Below, one piece after another: positions 34,192 through 41,505 of a stretch of DNA of 41,505 bases. The translations under genes and the position numbers were made by a program. Origin of the DNA: Dehalococcoidales bacterium (lineage in GTDB: Bacteria > Chloroflexota > Dehalococcoidia > Lucifugimonadales > Lucifugimonadaceae); the NCBI GenBank assembly GCA_009937255.1, contig JAACCT010000061.1, positions 1-41,505 of the forward strand, in the 5' to 3' direction. How positions within the stretch are numbered: position 1 is the stretch's first letter; each line of letters starts with the position of its first letter. The notes under the pieces are model-generated. The model was given only the letters and a program-made list of their open reading frames with translations, made no database searches and was not told the DNA's origin.

Positions 34192-35572
34192 TAATATATT
34201 CTCTAATTACTTTTTTATTATATTTACCATTATCCAGCTTTGGCAAAGAAGTATGATAAAAAAATATTTTTTTTGGTATTTTATATTTATCTAGAGCACT
34301 TAAATGTTTTTTAATTTCATCAATAGAAATTTTTTTTCTTGCAAATAAAACTACACTCAATATTTCTCCCCAATATGCATCTTTAATTCCAACTACTACA
34401 GACTCTTCAACATAATCTATAGTATTAATGATTTGTTCTATTTCTAAAGGATTTATATTTTCTCCCCCTGAAATTATAAGATCGTCTACCCTACCAGTTA
34501 TATATAAATAATTTTCATTATCTAGATACCCTGTATCTCCAGTATAAAGCCAACTAGAGCATATTTTATTATTATAATATTTTGCAACAACTTTGCTTTG
34601 TACTAGTATTTCATTATTTTTATTAAATTTAATATTTATATCGTTTAGTACTTTTCCCACTGATGAATCAGGTCTAAATTTATCTAAAGGAGAAGCTGTC
34701 GCAATTTGAGATGATGTCTCAGTCATTCCATATGTAGGAACAACTAATATACCAATTTTTTTTGCTTGAGAAATTAAGTTATTAGGAACACTTGCTCCTC
34801 CACATAAAATAAAATTAAATTCTTTGGGAACTTTGATATTTTTATTTTCCATTAGTTTTATTATTTTGAATAACATTGTAGGTACTAATGAAATAATAGT
34901 AACTTTTTTATCTAATATCAGGCTAATAACTCTTTCAGGATCAAAAGAGTTTTCTATATAAATTTTATTTCTATATATCAAACTTCTGAACATAATAGAA
35001 AGTCCTCCAGCATGGTAAGGAGGCATACAAAGTAACCATATATCACTATTTTTTACATTTAAGTTTTCCTGTGAAATATGAGAGCTGGTCTCAATATTTT
35101 CAAGGGAAAGCTCTACAGCCTTTGGTTTTCCTGAACTTCCAGAAGTAAACAAAATACAAAAAGTTTCATTTATTTTTGGCCAAGAATAAATATTTTCCTT
35201 TTTTTCGTTACTCTTAATGATTTCTATTAATTCAATATTTTTAAAATTATTTTTATCAAGATCGGATGATTTATCATAAAAGATTTTATTACTTTTAATT
35301 TCATCCATTTTATTTAATATTTCTTCTTTGGGACTATTCGGATTTAAAGGAACAAAAATTCCACCTAACATAGGAATTAAATTTACAAAAACAGCATAAT
35401 GTAAAATATTTTTAGACATAAAACAAATTTTTTCATTCTTTTTTATGTGATTAGATGAAGTATATGCATATGATTGAATCAATTCATAAAAATCATCAAA
35501 AGTTAGCTCTTCTACTTCACTGTATATAAAATTATCTTTTCCTAGTTTATTTTCTATCCAGCTATTTCTCAT
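34178..35572 (-). CDS. menE: o-succinylbenzoate-CoA ligase
   Basis: This acyl-adenylate-forming enzyme activates o-succinylbenzoate to its CoA thioester. Motifs are the P-loop-like ILFTSGSSGKPKAVELS (near 136-152), VPTYGMTETSSQIA, YTGDTGYLD and GRVDDLIISGGENINPLEIE, with a conserved C-terminal lysine region. At 464 aa it is the usual compact MenE. Neighbours menC (11-base overlap) and menA support this assignment over other acyl-CoA ligases. Confidence 0.9.
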   Translation of the reverse strand: MRNSWIENKLGKDNFIYSEVEELTFDDFYELIQSYAYTSSNHIKKNEKICFMSKNILHYAVFVNLIPMLGGIFVPLNPNSPKEEILNKMDEIKSNKIFYDKSSDLDKNNFKNIELIEIIKSNEKKENIYSWPKINETFCILFTSGSSGKPKAVELSLENIETSSHISQENLNVKNSDIWLLCMPPYHAGGLSIMFRSLIYRNKIYIENSFDPERVISLILDKKVTIISLVPTMLFKIIKLMENKNIKVPKEFNFILCGGASVPNNLISQAKKIGILVVPTYGMTETSSQIATASPLDKFRPDSSVGKVLNDINIKFNKNNEILVQSKVVAKYYNNKICSSWLYTGDTGYLDNENYLYITGRVDDLIISGGENINPLEIEQIINTIDYVEESVVVGIKDAYWGEILSVVLFARKKISIDEIKKHLSALDKYKIPKKIFFYHTSLPKLDNGKYNKKVIREYINENS

Positions 35573-36581
35573 TTTTAATAATTTCCAATAATGATTTATT
35601 TTTTATATCTTCCCAGAATGTAACTTGATAATTTTTTAAGTTATCAAAATTTATTTTTTTATACTCACAAGAAACTTTTTCTTTCTTAAATAGTATTCCA
35701 TTGTTAATTTTATTATTAAGATATTTTGAAGTACTAAGACCATGTGAAATTTTCTTTTTATATATTTCATCAATATATTTTGCCAAAGTAATAGTTTTAT
35801 AAAATCCTATTTGAGTTTCAAAAGAAGAACTAATATAACTTTTTATATTAGCTTTATGCAATATATCTATTAATATTTTTGTTTTTTTATAATTTCCTAA
35901 TAACTTAGGTTTTATTGCAACATAATCAATACAATTATTTTGAATTACTTCTTGTATTTCATTCAAATTATCATTTGTAATATCGATTGAAATTTTTTGG
36001 TTATGTCTATTAATCTTTAAGTAATTTTTTATTTTTTTACTTTTTAATAATCCTTCAATAAATTCAAATTTTATATTTCTATTCTTATCTAAGAATCTTT
36101 GTGCTTCAAGAATAGAAAATTCGTTATTAAAATCTGCTCTTATTTTATAATTATTTATAAGTTTATCTAAAATTTTATATTTATACTTAAAGTCATATTT
36201 TGTGAATTTAATTTTGAATGATTTATATCCAAATTTTATATAATTATTTATTTCTTCTTCTAATTTATTACTATTTCCTAATAGCATTACAGTTTTAATA
36301 TCATCAATTTTTTTAAAGCTTTGGTTTAATTGAGATATTCCATAATCTAGACTTGGAAAATCATCTCTATATTTATAATCTTTATCTTTAAAGATTTTTA
36401 TTATACTCTCTATTTTTTCTTCACTAAATTTTGGTAAAGGAGAGACTTCTAAAATTTGTTCTTTATTTTTATTTATTACTTTTATAAAGATATAATCTTG
36501 AAAGGTATAAATATAATTAGAATTTTCTATTTGTTTATCTAAAGGTATTCTGTAGTGACTATATTGTACTTTATTTTCCAT
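35562..36581 (-). CDS. menC: o-succinylbenzoate synthase (divergent)
   Basis: This enolase-superfamily dehydratase converts SHCHC to o-succinylbenzoate. Sequence identity looks low, but the active-site order is intact: FKIKF with the KxK pair, IRADFN (metal Asp), FEFIEGLL (metal Glu), ISIDITND (third acidic ligand) and VAIKPKLLG (lysine across the barrel). The length of 339 aa fits. It is extremely AT-rich and lysine/asparagine-rich, like its neighbours. Its position between menA and menE makes the call firm. Confidence 0.85.
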   Translation of the reverse strand: MENKVQYSHYRIPLDKQIENSNYIYTFQDYIFIKVINKNKEQILEVSPLPKFSEEKIESIIKIFKDKDYKYRDDFPSLDYGISQLNQSFKKIDDIKTVMLLGNSNKLEEEINNYIKFGYKSFKIKFTKYDFKYKYKILDKLINNYKIRADFNNEFSILEAQRFLDKNRNIKFEFIEGLLKSKKIKNYLKINRHNQKISIDITNDNLNEIQEVIQNNCIDYVAIKPKLLGNYKKTKILIDILHKANIKSYISSSFETQIGFYKTITLAKYIDEIYKKKISHGLSTSKYLNNKINNGILFKKEKVSCEYKKINFDNLKNYQVTFWEDIKNKSLLEIIKNEK

Positions 36582-36585
36582 TTGA

Positions 36586-37530
36586 TTAACTACTTAAAAT
36601 TTCAGCTATATATGGCCATATTATTATTGAAATAGATAAGATCATACATAGATTAAAGTGAGATTTTACAGTCTTAATTAAAGTTATATTTAACTCACCT
36701 AATTTTTTTGACTTTTCTATATCAAAAGACATAAAAATAAATTTTTTTTTATTAAACCCAATATCTTTTATAGGAAAAAAATACCACATTATAAAAGCTG
36801 GAATTAATATTAATAAATTTTGTAATATAAAAGTTAAGGATATTAAAATAATAAAAATTAAAAATAGTATTCCAACAAATAAATACCTTGATTTTATTTC
36901 ACCAAGTTTTACAGCTATTGTATTTTTGCCACCTTTTTTATCATTATCCAGATCCCTTATATTATTTACTAATATTATAAGACTTGCTGATAGTCCAGGT
37001 ATGACTGATATTAAAATCTTTTCATAAGTAGGGTGTATTGAAAATAGATATAATGAACCTAGTACTGTAAATGGACCAAATACTATCAGTACAGCAATCT
37101 CTCCTAATCCCATATATCCGTAAGGTTTTGGCCCTCCTGTATATGTATAAGCTAAAAATAAAAGTATAAGTCCCATTATAATTATAAATATTCCAGATAT
37201 AAAAAATGCTATCATTCCTAGAACTAAACATAGAATTAATATGAAATAAATTAGAAGTTTTATTTCATATTTTGTTAGTAAGCCTGATTGAGTAGCTCTT
37301 AAAGGGCCTACCCTATTTTTATTATCAATACCTTTTTTTGCATCTTCTAAATCATTTATTAAATTTACTAATATTTGAAGAAGAATTCCAATAAAAATAA
37401 TTAAAGCAACTTTAAATAAATTAAAATCATTTGTAATAATTATAGATATAGATATAAATAAAGGTCCTAAAACTGCAGGTAAAGTTCTTAATCTAAACGC
37501 TACTAATATTGAGTTTATTTTTTTCTTCAA
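36586..37530 (-). CDS. menA: 1,4-dihydroxy-2-naphthoate polyprenyltransferase
   Basis: This UbiA-superfamily integral membrane enzyme (314 aa, about eight to nine hydrophobic helices) attaches the isoprenoid tail to DHNA. Both Asp-rich motifs are present: NLINDLEDAKKGID (about 60-73) and NNIRDLDNDKKGGKNT (about 189-204). The GGPKPYGYMGLGE segment is typical of MenA. The start is TTG. It lies 12 bases after menB and 4 before menC. Confidence 0.93.
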   Translation of the reverse strand: MKKKINSILVAFRLRTLPAVLGPLFISISIIITNDFNLFKVALIIFIGILLQILVNLINDLEDAKKGIDNKNRVGPLRATQSGLLTKYEIKLLIYFILILCLVLGMIAFFISGIFIIIMGLILLFLAYTYTGGPKPYGYMGLGEIAVLIVFGPFTVLGSLYLFSIHPTYEKILISVIPGLSASLIILVNNIRDLDNDKKGGKNTIAVKLGEIKSRYLFVGILFLIFIILISLTFILQNLLILIPAFIMWYFFPIKDIGFNKKKFIFMSFDIEKSKKLGELNITLIKTVKSHFNLCMILSISIIIWPYIAEILSS

Positions 37531-37542
37531 AATTATTTTTTA

Positions 37543-38370
37543 TTAACCGTGAAATGGAGGTTTTGGAAATTTAGAAAAATCAGGCTTCCTTTTTTCATTA
37601 AATGCATTCTTCCCTTCTTTTGCCTCTTCTGTCATGTAGTACATCATAGTTATATCTCCTGCCATATTTTGTAAGCCAGCTAACCCATCAGATTCAGCTA
37701 TAAAAGTATTTTTCAAGAATCTTATTGCGGTAGGACTATGTTCTAGGATTTTTTTTGACCATTTTATACCTTCGAGCTCTAATTCATCATAATCAACAAT
37801 TTTATTAATAAGTCCCATATTTAAAGCTTCTTCAGAATTATATTGATCACATAAAAACCAAATTTCTTTAGCTTTTTTAGTTCCAACTAATCTTGCTAGC
37901 TCTGAACTACCAAAACCAGCATCAAATGATCCTACTTTAGGACCAGTTTGACCAAAAATTGCATTCGTTGATGCAATGGTTAAATCACAAATTACTTGTA
38001 AGACATGCCCTCCTCCAATAGCATATCCACTTACTAGAGCTATAACAGGTTTTGGCATATATCTTATAAATCTTTGTAGAGGAAGAACACTTAATGATGG
38101 ATTTCCACTTTCATCATTATATCCACCATGTCCTCTTACTTTTTGGTCACCACCTGAGCAAAATGCTTTATCTCCAGCTCCTCTAAATAAAACTACACCA
38201 GTATTATCATCTTCAGCAGCTTTTTTAAAAGCTTGAGTAAGTTCCGTTATTGTTTGAGGTCTAAATGCATTTCTCACTTCTGGTCTATTAATTGTTATCT
38301 TGGTAATACCTTCATAATAATCAACAAGAATATCTTCATATTGACCATTTTGTTCCCATTTAATATTCAT
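37543..38370 (-). CDS. menB: 1,4-dihydroxy-2-naphthoyl-CoA synthase
   Basis: This crotonase-fold enzyme closes the naphthoquinone ring. Landmarks are [33 protein letters not shown] (oxyanion region), [21 protein letters not shown] and the MenB-specific [16 protein letters not shown]. The C-terminus ([12 protein letters not shown]) also matches the family. At 275 aa it is full length. The start ATG shares its last base with the menH stop. Confidence 0.95.
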   Translation of the reverse strand: MNIKWEQNGQYEDILVDYYEGITKITINRPEVRNAFRPQTITELTQAFKKAAEDDNTGVVLFRGAGDKAFCSGGDQKVRGHGGYNDESGNPSLSVLPLQRFIRYMPKPVIALVSGYAIGGGHVLQVICDLTIASTNAIFGQTGPKVGSFDAGFGSSELARLVGTKKAKEIWFLCDQYNSEEALNMGLINKIVDYDELELEGIKWSKKILEHSPTAIRFLKNTFIAESDGLAGLQNMAGDITMMYYMTEEAKEGKNAFNEKRKPDFSKFPKPPFHG

Positions 38371-39164
38371 TAAATTTCTCCTAAAATAAATTTTTTAATT
38401 TTTTGAGATATGTAGATTGGGTTTTCTAATATTATATTATGACCTGATTTTGGAACTTCACTTAATTCAGAATTTTCTATTATTTCAGACATTTCTTTTG
38501 AAATAAATTTATATTTTAAATCATTCTCTCCATACATTATAAGTGTTTTTATTTTTATATTTTTTAGAGATTCACCCAAAAACTCTTGAACTCCTTGTCC
38601 TTGATGCCTTAAGTTCAATATTAGACCTTCATTTTTTTGATTTAATCGTATAATTCTATGTTTATTTTTTATTTCTACAGGAAGTTTTTTTTCTGATTCC
38701 CATAAAGGAATAGCTTCCCAATAATTCACAAATTTTTCTACTTTATTATTTATTAATAAGTCAATTATTTTTTCATCAGATTTAATTCTTGAAATTCTTT
38801 CTGATTTATTTTTTATTCCAAAAGATGAGCTACATAAAATCATATTATTTATTTTGTGTTGATTTTTTATTGAAAATTGCATAGCTAATCTTCCTCCTAG
38901 AGAATAACCCAATATATTAACTTTTTTCAGATGCAAATCTTTAATTATTTTTTCTATATAATGAATGGATTGCAAAAAAGAATAGCTTTTTATATCTTTA
39001 TCCATCGACAGACCATGACCAATCATATCTAATTTTATTATCTTAAAATATTGTTTTAGAAAATTAGATAATTTATCAAATGATTTATTAGTTCCTGTAA
39101 AACCATGAATAAGAATTAAAGGAATTCCTGAACCTTCAATTTTATAGTGTAAATTTTTTATCAT
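38370..39164 (-). CDS. menH: MenH-like 2-succinyl-6-hydroxy-2,4-cyclohexadiene-1-carboxylate synthase
   Basis: This alpha/beta-hydrolase-fold protein (264 aa) is expected to eliminate pyruvate from SEPHCHC. The catalytic triad candidates are Ser in [11 protein letters not shown], Asp in YGENDLKYK and His in [12 protein letters not shown]. The oxyanion region [10 protein letters not shown] is typical. Location between menD and menB supports MenH; in isolation the fold would not specify the substrate. Confidence 0.85.
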   Translation of the reverse strand: MIKNLHYKIEGSGIPLILIHGFTGTNKSFDKLSNFLKQYFKIIKLDMIGHGLSMDKDIKSYSFLQSIHYIEKIIKDLHLKKVNILGYSLGGRLAMQFSIKNQHKINNMILCSSSFGIKNKSERISRIKSDEKIIDLLINNKVEKFVNYWEAIPLWESEKKLPVEIKNKHRIIRLNQKNEGLILNLRHQGQGVQEFLGESLKNIKIKTLIMYGENDLKYKFISKEMSEIIENSELSEVPKSGHNIILENPIYISQKIKKFILGEI

Positions 39165-39170
39165 TATTTT

Positions 39171-40841
39171 TTATACATTATTTGTAATATCTTTAATATA
39201 ATTATTGAATTTAGTATAATCTGAATTTTTAAAATTTAACTCAATTACTTTTGTACCTTTAATTTTTGATGATGATAATAATATCTCTTCAAATTCTTTT
39301 TGATTATTAGGATTATAATATTTACATCCAAAGCCTTCTGAAATATTTTTTATAGAAAATTTCTCATGAGATGTGATAAACCATTCATCATATATCTCTT
39401 TTAAATCTTTAGCTTGACTTAGAAGACTAAATATTTGTCCTCCCTGGTTATTATTTACTATTATAGTTAGATTTTTTGCATTTCTAATTGATGTTATTAG
39501 ACTGCTTGAATCGTGAAAAAAAGCTAAATCTCCTAGATCTAGATATACGGGAGTTTCTACCATTGAGCTGAACCCTGAAGCCATAGCAATATTACCATCT
39601 ATCCCTGATAAACCTCTATTACCTACAAAATTTACTGATTTACTTTTATTTAAAATAATATCTAAAATTCTTATTGAAAGTGAATTTCCAGATATAAAAA
39701 TAGATTCAGCAGATAATTTTGCTATTAGTATTTTTTTAAACTTAATTTCATCAAAATCATGATCCATTTTCTCTATTATTATTCTTATAGATTCATTTAT
39801 TTTTTTAAATTTATTTTTCCATAAATTATCTGGATTAAGTTTATTTTTTGATTTTAATTCATCAATAAATAATTTAAAATTATCTTGGATATGTAAATCA
39901 ATATTAAATAATCCTTCATTTATATTATTAGATTCTTCAAAAAAAATATGAGAATTAGCTTTTAATAAATTATTTAAAATATATTTAGATACAGGTAGGG
40001 CTCCGATATGTATAACTGTATCTATATCTATAAATTTATTAGTTCTAAAAATCAAATCTCCTGTATCGACTATTGTTGCATTTTTATAATTATTTTTTTG
40101 TCTTAAATTAGATAAAGGGTCTGCAATAATAGGCCAATTTAATATTTTTGCTAAATCAATAATTTCTAAATGATTATTATCATTTTCACCAACTAAAATA
40201 ATTCCTTTTTTATCTTTTACTAATTTTAAAAAATTATTTTTGTTGTTACTGATTTTTTTTGGTTTAAGATCATTAATATCATCTACATCTAATTCTTTTA
40301 TAGTTTGTATTTCCCCATCAGTGAAAGGTTCTTCTAATTGCCAGTTTATATGAACGGGTCCTTTATTATCCGAGATGCTCTTCAAAATAGATTTATAAGC
40401 AACATTAGATATAAAGTTTGGACTATATGTTGCTATGGGAACATCATAAAACCAATTAATATTATTTTTGTATATATTTGATTGATTCAATGTCTGATTT
40501 ATACCGCTTCCTCTATATTCCATAGGTCTATCAGCGGTTATAACAATAAGTGGTATTCTTGAATAATATGCTTCAGCTACTGCAGGAGAATAATTAAGAG
40601 TAGAAGTTCCCGATGTACAAATCAGAACTGTTGGATATTTTGTATATTTTGAAATTCCTAATGCAAAAAAAGCAGCCGATCTTTCATCAAGAACTAATTT
40701 TAAATTAAAATATTGTTTATTTTTTAAAATATTATTAACTATTGGAGTTGATCTAGACCCTGGGCTAATAACTATATTTTTAACGTTATATTGTATTAAT
40801 TTTTTTAGAAATTTATTTATTATGAAATCGTGGTTTAACAT
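39171..40841 (-). CDS. menD: SEPHCHC synthase
   Basis: This thiamin-diphosphate-dependent enzyme adds 2-oxoglutarate-derived succinic semialdehyde to isochorismate. The 556-aa protein shows ISPGSRSTP at the N-terminus, the conserved Glu in LDERSAAFFALGISK, TSGTSTLNY, ADRPMEYRGSGINQT, and the diphosphate-binding VGNRGLSGIDGN with a later NNNQGGQIFSLL. All are MenD-specific. It lies 6 bases upstream of menH and follows menF with no gap. Confidence 0.95.
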   Translation of the reverse strand: MLNHDFIINKFLKKLIQYNVKNIVISPGSRSTPIVNNILKNKQYFNLKLVLDERSAAFFALGISKYTKYPTVLICTSGTSTLNYSPAVAEAYYSRIPLIVITADRPMEYRGSGINQTLNQSNIYKNNINWFYDVPIATYSPNFISNVAYKSILKSISDNKGPVHINWQLEEPFTDGEIQTIKELDVDDINDLKPKKISNNKNNFLKLVKDKKGIILVGENDNNHLEIIDLAKILNWPIIADPLSNLRQKNNYKNATIVDTGDLIFRTNKFIDIDTVIHIGALPVSKYILNNLLKANSHIFFEESNNINEGLFNIDLHIQDNFKLFIDELKSKNKLNPDNLWKNKFKKINESIRIIIEKMDHDFDEIKFKKILIAKLSAESIFISGNSLSIRILDIILNKSKSVNFVGNRGLSGIDGNIAMASGFSSMVETPVYLDLGDLAFFHDSSSLITSIRNAKNLTIIVNNNQGGQIFSLLSQAKDLKEIYDEWFITSHEKFSIKNISEGFGCKYYNPNNQKEFEEILLSSSKIKGTKVIELNFKNSDYTKFNNYIKDITNNV

Positions 40842-41505
40842 TTAATTTTCAATTAATGATTCATTTATTGCTTTAAACTTTGAATTTAACTCTTCTAATT
40901 CATATTTTATTTTACTGTCTTTAATTATTCCATTACCTGCAAATGAAATAATTTCTTTTTCACTTATAGAATATTTTGCACATCTTAAAGCAGCATAAAA
41001 GCTAGAATTATTTTTTTCAATATATCCAATTGAACCTGCATATAACCCTCTATCAAACTTTTCATTTTTTCTAATCCACTTTAAAGCTTCATCAATAGGA
41101 TATCCAGCTAAAGCAGGTGAAGGATGTAACAAGTTTATAAATTCAAAAAAATCATTCTTATCAATTTTTGTTTTAATTTCAGATTGTAAATGATAAATAT
41201 TATTTAATTTTTTAATTTCAGATGAAGAAATTGATATTTTATTTTTAGTTATTTTAGATAATTGAGACTCGATATATTTTACAACTATATCGTGTTCTTC
41301 TTTTAAAGTAGAATTTTGGAATTTTTTTTGAATTTCTAAAAACTTTTCACCTTTATTTGGGATAGATCCTGCTAAAGCTTCTGTTCTAAGTATTTTATTT
41401 TCATACTCAAAAATTTTTTCAGGAGTAGTTCCAAAAAAAATATTATTTTTATCATTTAACATATATGTAATGCAGTTAGGATATTTTAATATTATTTCTA
41501 ATATA
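40842..41505 (-). CDS. menF: isochorismate synthase, C-terminal part (runs off the window)
   Basis: This is the chorismate-binding domain that converts chorismate to isochorismate for menaquinone. The frame stays open to the window edge (LEIILKYPNC before an internal Met at 41462), so the true start lies outside. Visible are the FFGTTPEKI segment, LRTEALAGS, LHPSPALAGYP and RGLYAGSIGYI, all typical of the isochorismate/anthranilate synthase superfamily. The menF rather than entC assignment rests on direct adjacency to menD. Confidence 0.9.
   Translation of the reverse strand, partial: ILEIILKYPNCITYMLNDKNNIFFGTTPEKIFEYENKILRTEALAGSIPNKGEKFLEIQKKFQNSTLKEEHDIVVKYIESQLSKITKNKISISSSEIKKLNNIYHLQSEIKTKIDKNDFFEFINLLHPSPALAGYPIDEALKWIRKNEKFDRGLYAGSIGYIEKNNSSFYAALRCAKYSISEKEIISFAGNGIIKDSKIKYELEELNSKFKAINESLIEN

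Noticed and set aside
37022-37231. 69-aa minus-strand open reading frame inside menA
   Set aside because: Alternative frame of the membrane protein gene; MenA motifs are in the longer frame.
1-41505. CRISPR arrays, insertion sequences, prophage or defence islands
   Set aside because: No spaced repeats, transposase, integrase, terminal inverted repeats or known defence genes were seen; the content is mainly biosynthetic and housekeeping.

Overview
The window is a dense chromosomal segment from an AT-rich bacterium. By eye it is well under 35% GC. Genes are packed into long operons with overlapping or near-touching ends, and there are no insertion sequences, phage genes, CRISPR arrays or tRNAs. 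TTG is a frequent start codon. The gene set combines an LL-diaminopimelate aminotransferase route, classical menaquinone synthesis, a DUF3105/DsbB/TlpA redox module, DUF4242, an enolase-superfamily enzyme and a copper amine oxidase. It suggests a free-living, streamlined, probably marine bacterium. My best guess is a Chloroflexota lineage of the SAR202/Dehalococcoidia type, but this is inference from gene content, not a phylogeny.

Layout. 1-2308: a catabolic pair, an Ldh_2-family 2-oxoacid dehydrogenase and an HpcH/HpaI aldolase. 2407-7854 (+): histidine operon hisZ-hisG-hisD-hisC-hisB, with hisD interrupted by one in-frame TAA. 7856-15641 (-): purine cluster guaA-purD-HAD phosphatase-purB-purC, then DUF3105-DsbB-TlpA, then purS, meeting hisB tail to tail with one base between them. 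15702-23258 (+): a housekeeping operon with tsaC-like, a divergent polyprenyl synthase, pgk, tpiA (also interrupted by one in-frame TAA), miaA, dapF (no catalytic cysteines), dapL and hflX. 23314-28135 (+): copper amine oxidase, a gene remnant, ferrochelatase and an enolase-superfamily gene lying between two related 72-nt sequences. 28228-30097 (-): lipoprotein zinc metallopeptidase and DUF4242. 30263-32935 (+): ctpA, smpB, ssrA (tmRNA) and an HPP-family membrane protein. 32936-41505 (-): menaquinone operon menF(partial)-menD-menH-menB-menA-menC-menE, then a rhomboid protease and a Fur-family regulator.

How the genes work together. The his and pur blocks cover parts of two pathways that share PRPP-derived intermediates; hisA/F/H/I and purQ/L/F/M/N are not in the window. 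The men block covers chorismate to demethylmenaquinone apart from the hydrolysis of DHNA-CoA. SmpB and its RNA partner tmRNA are adjacent, as trans-translation partners often are. The DUF3105/DsbB/TlpA triple looks like a small extracytoplasmic thiol-redox unit embedded in the purine cluster.

The main oddities are: two otherwise perfect housekeeping enzymes (HisD, TpiA) each split by a single TAA upstream of essential active-site residues; a DapF in which both catalytic cysteines are serine; a long-form HisG beside a HisZ; a polyprenyl synthase with eroded Asp-rich motifs; and a vestigial copy of the 3' end of the metallopeptidase gene beyond the enolase-superfamily gene.
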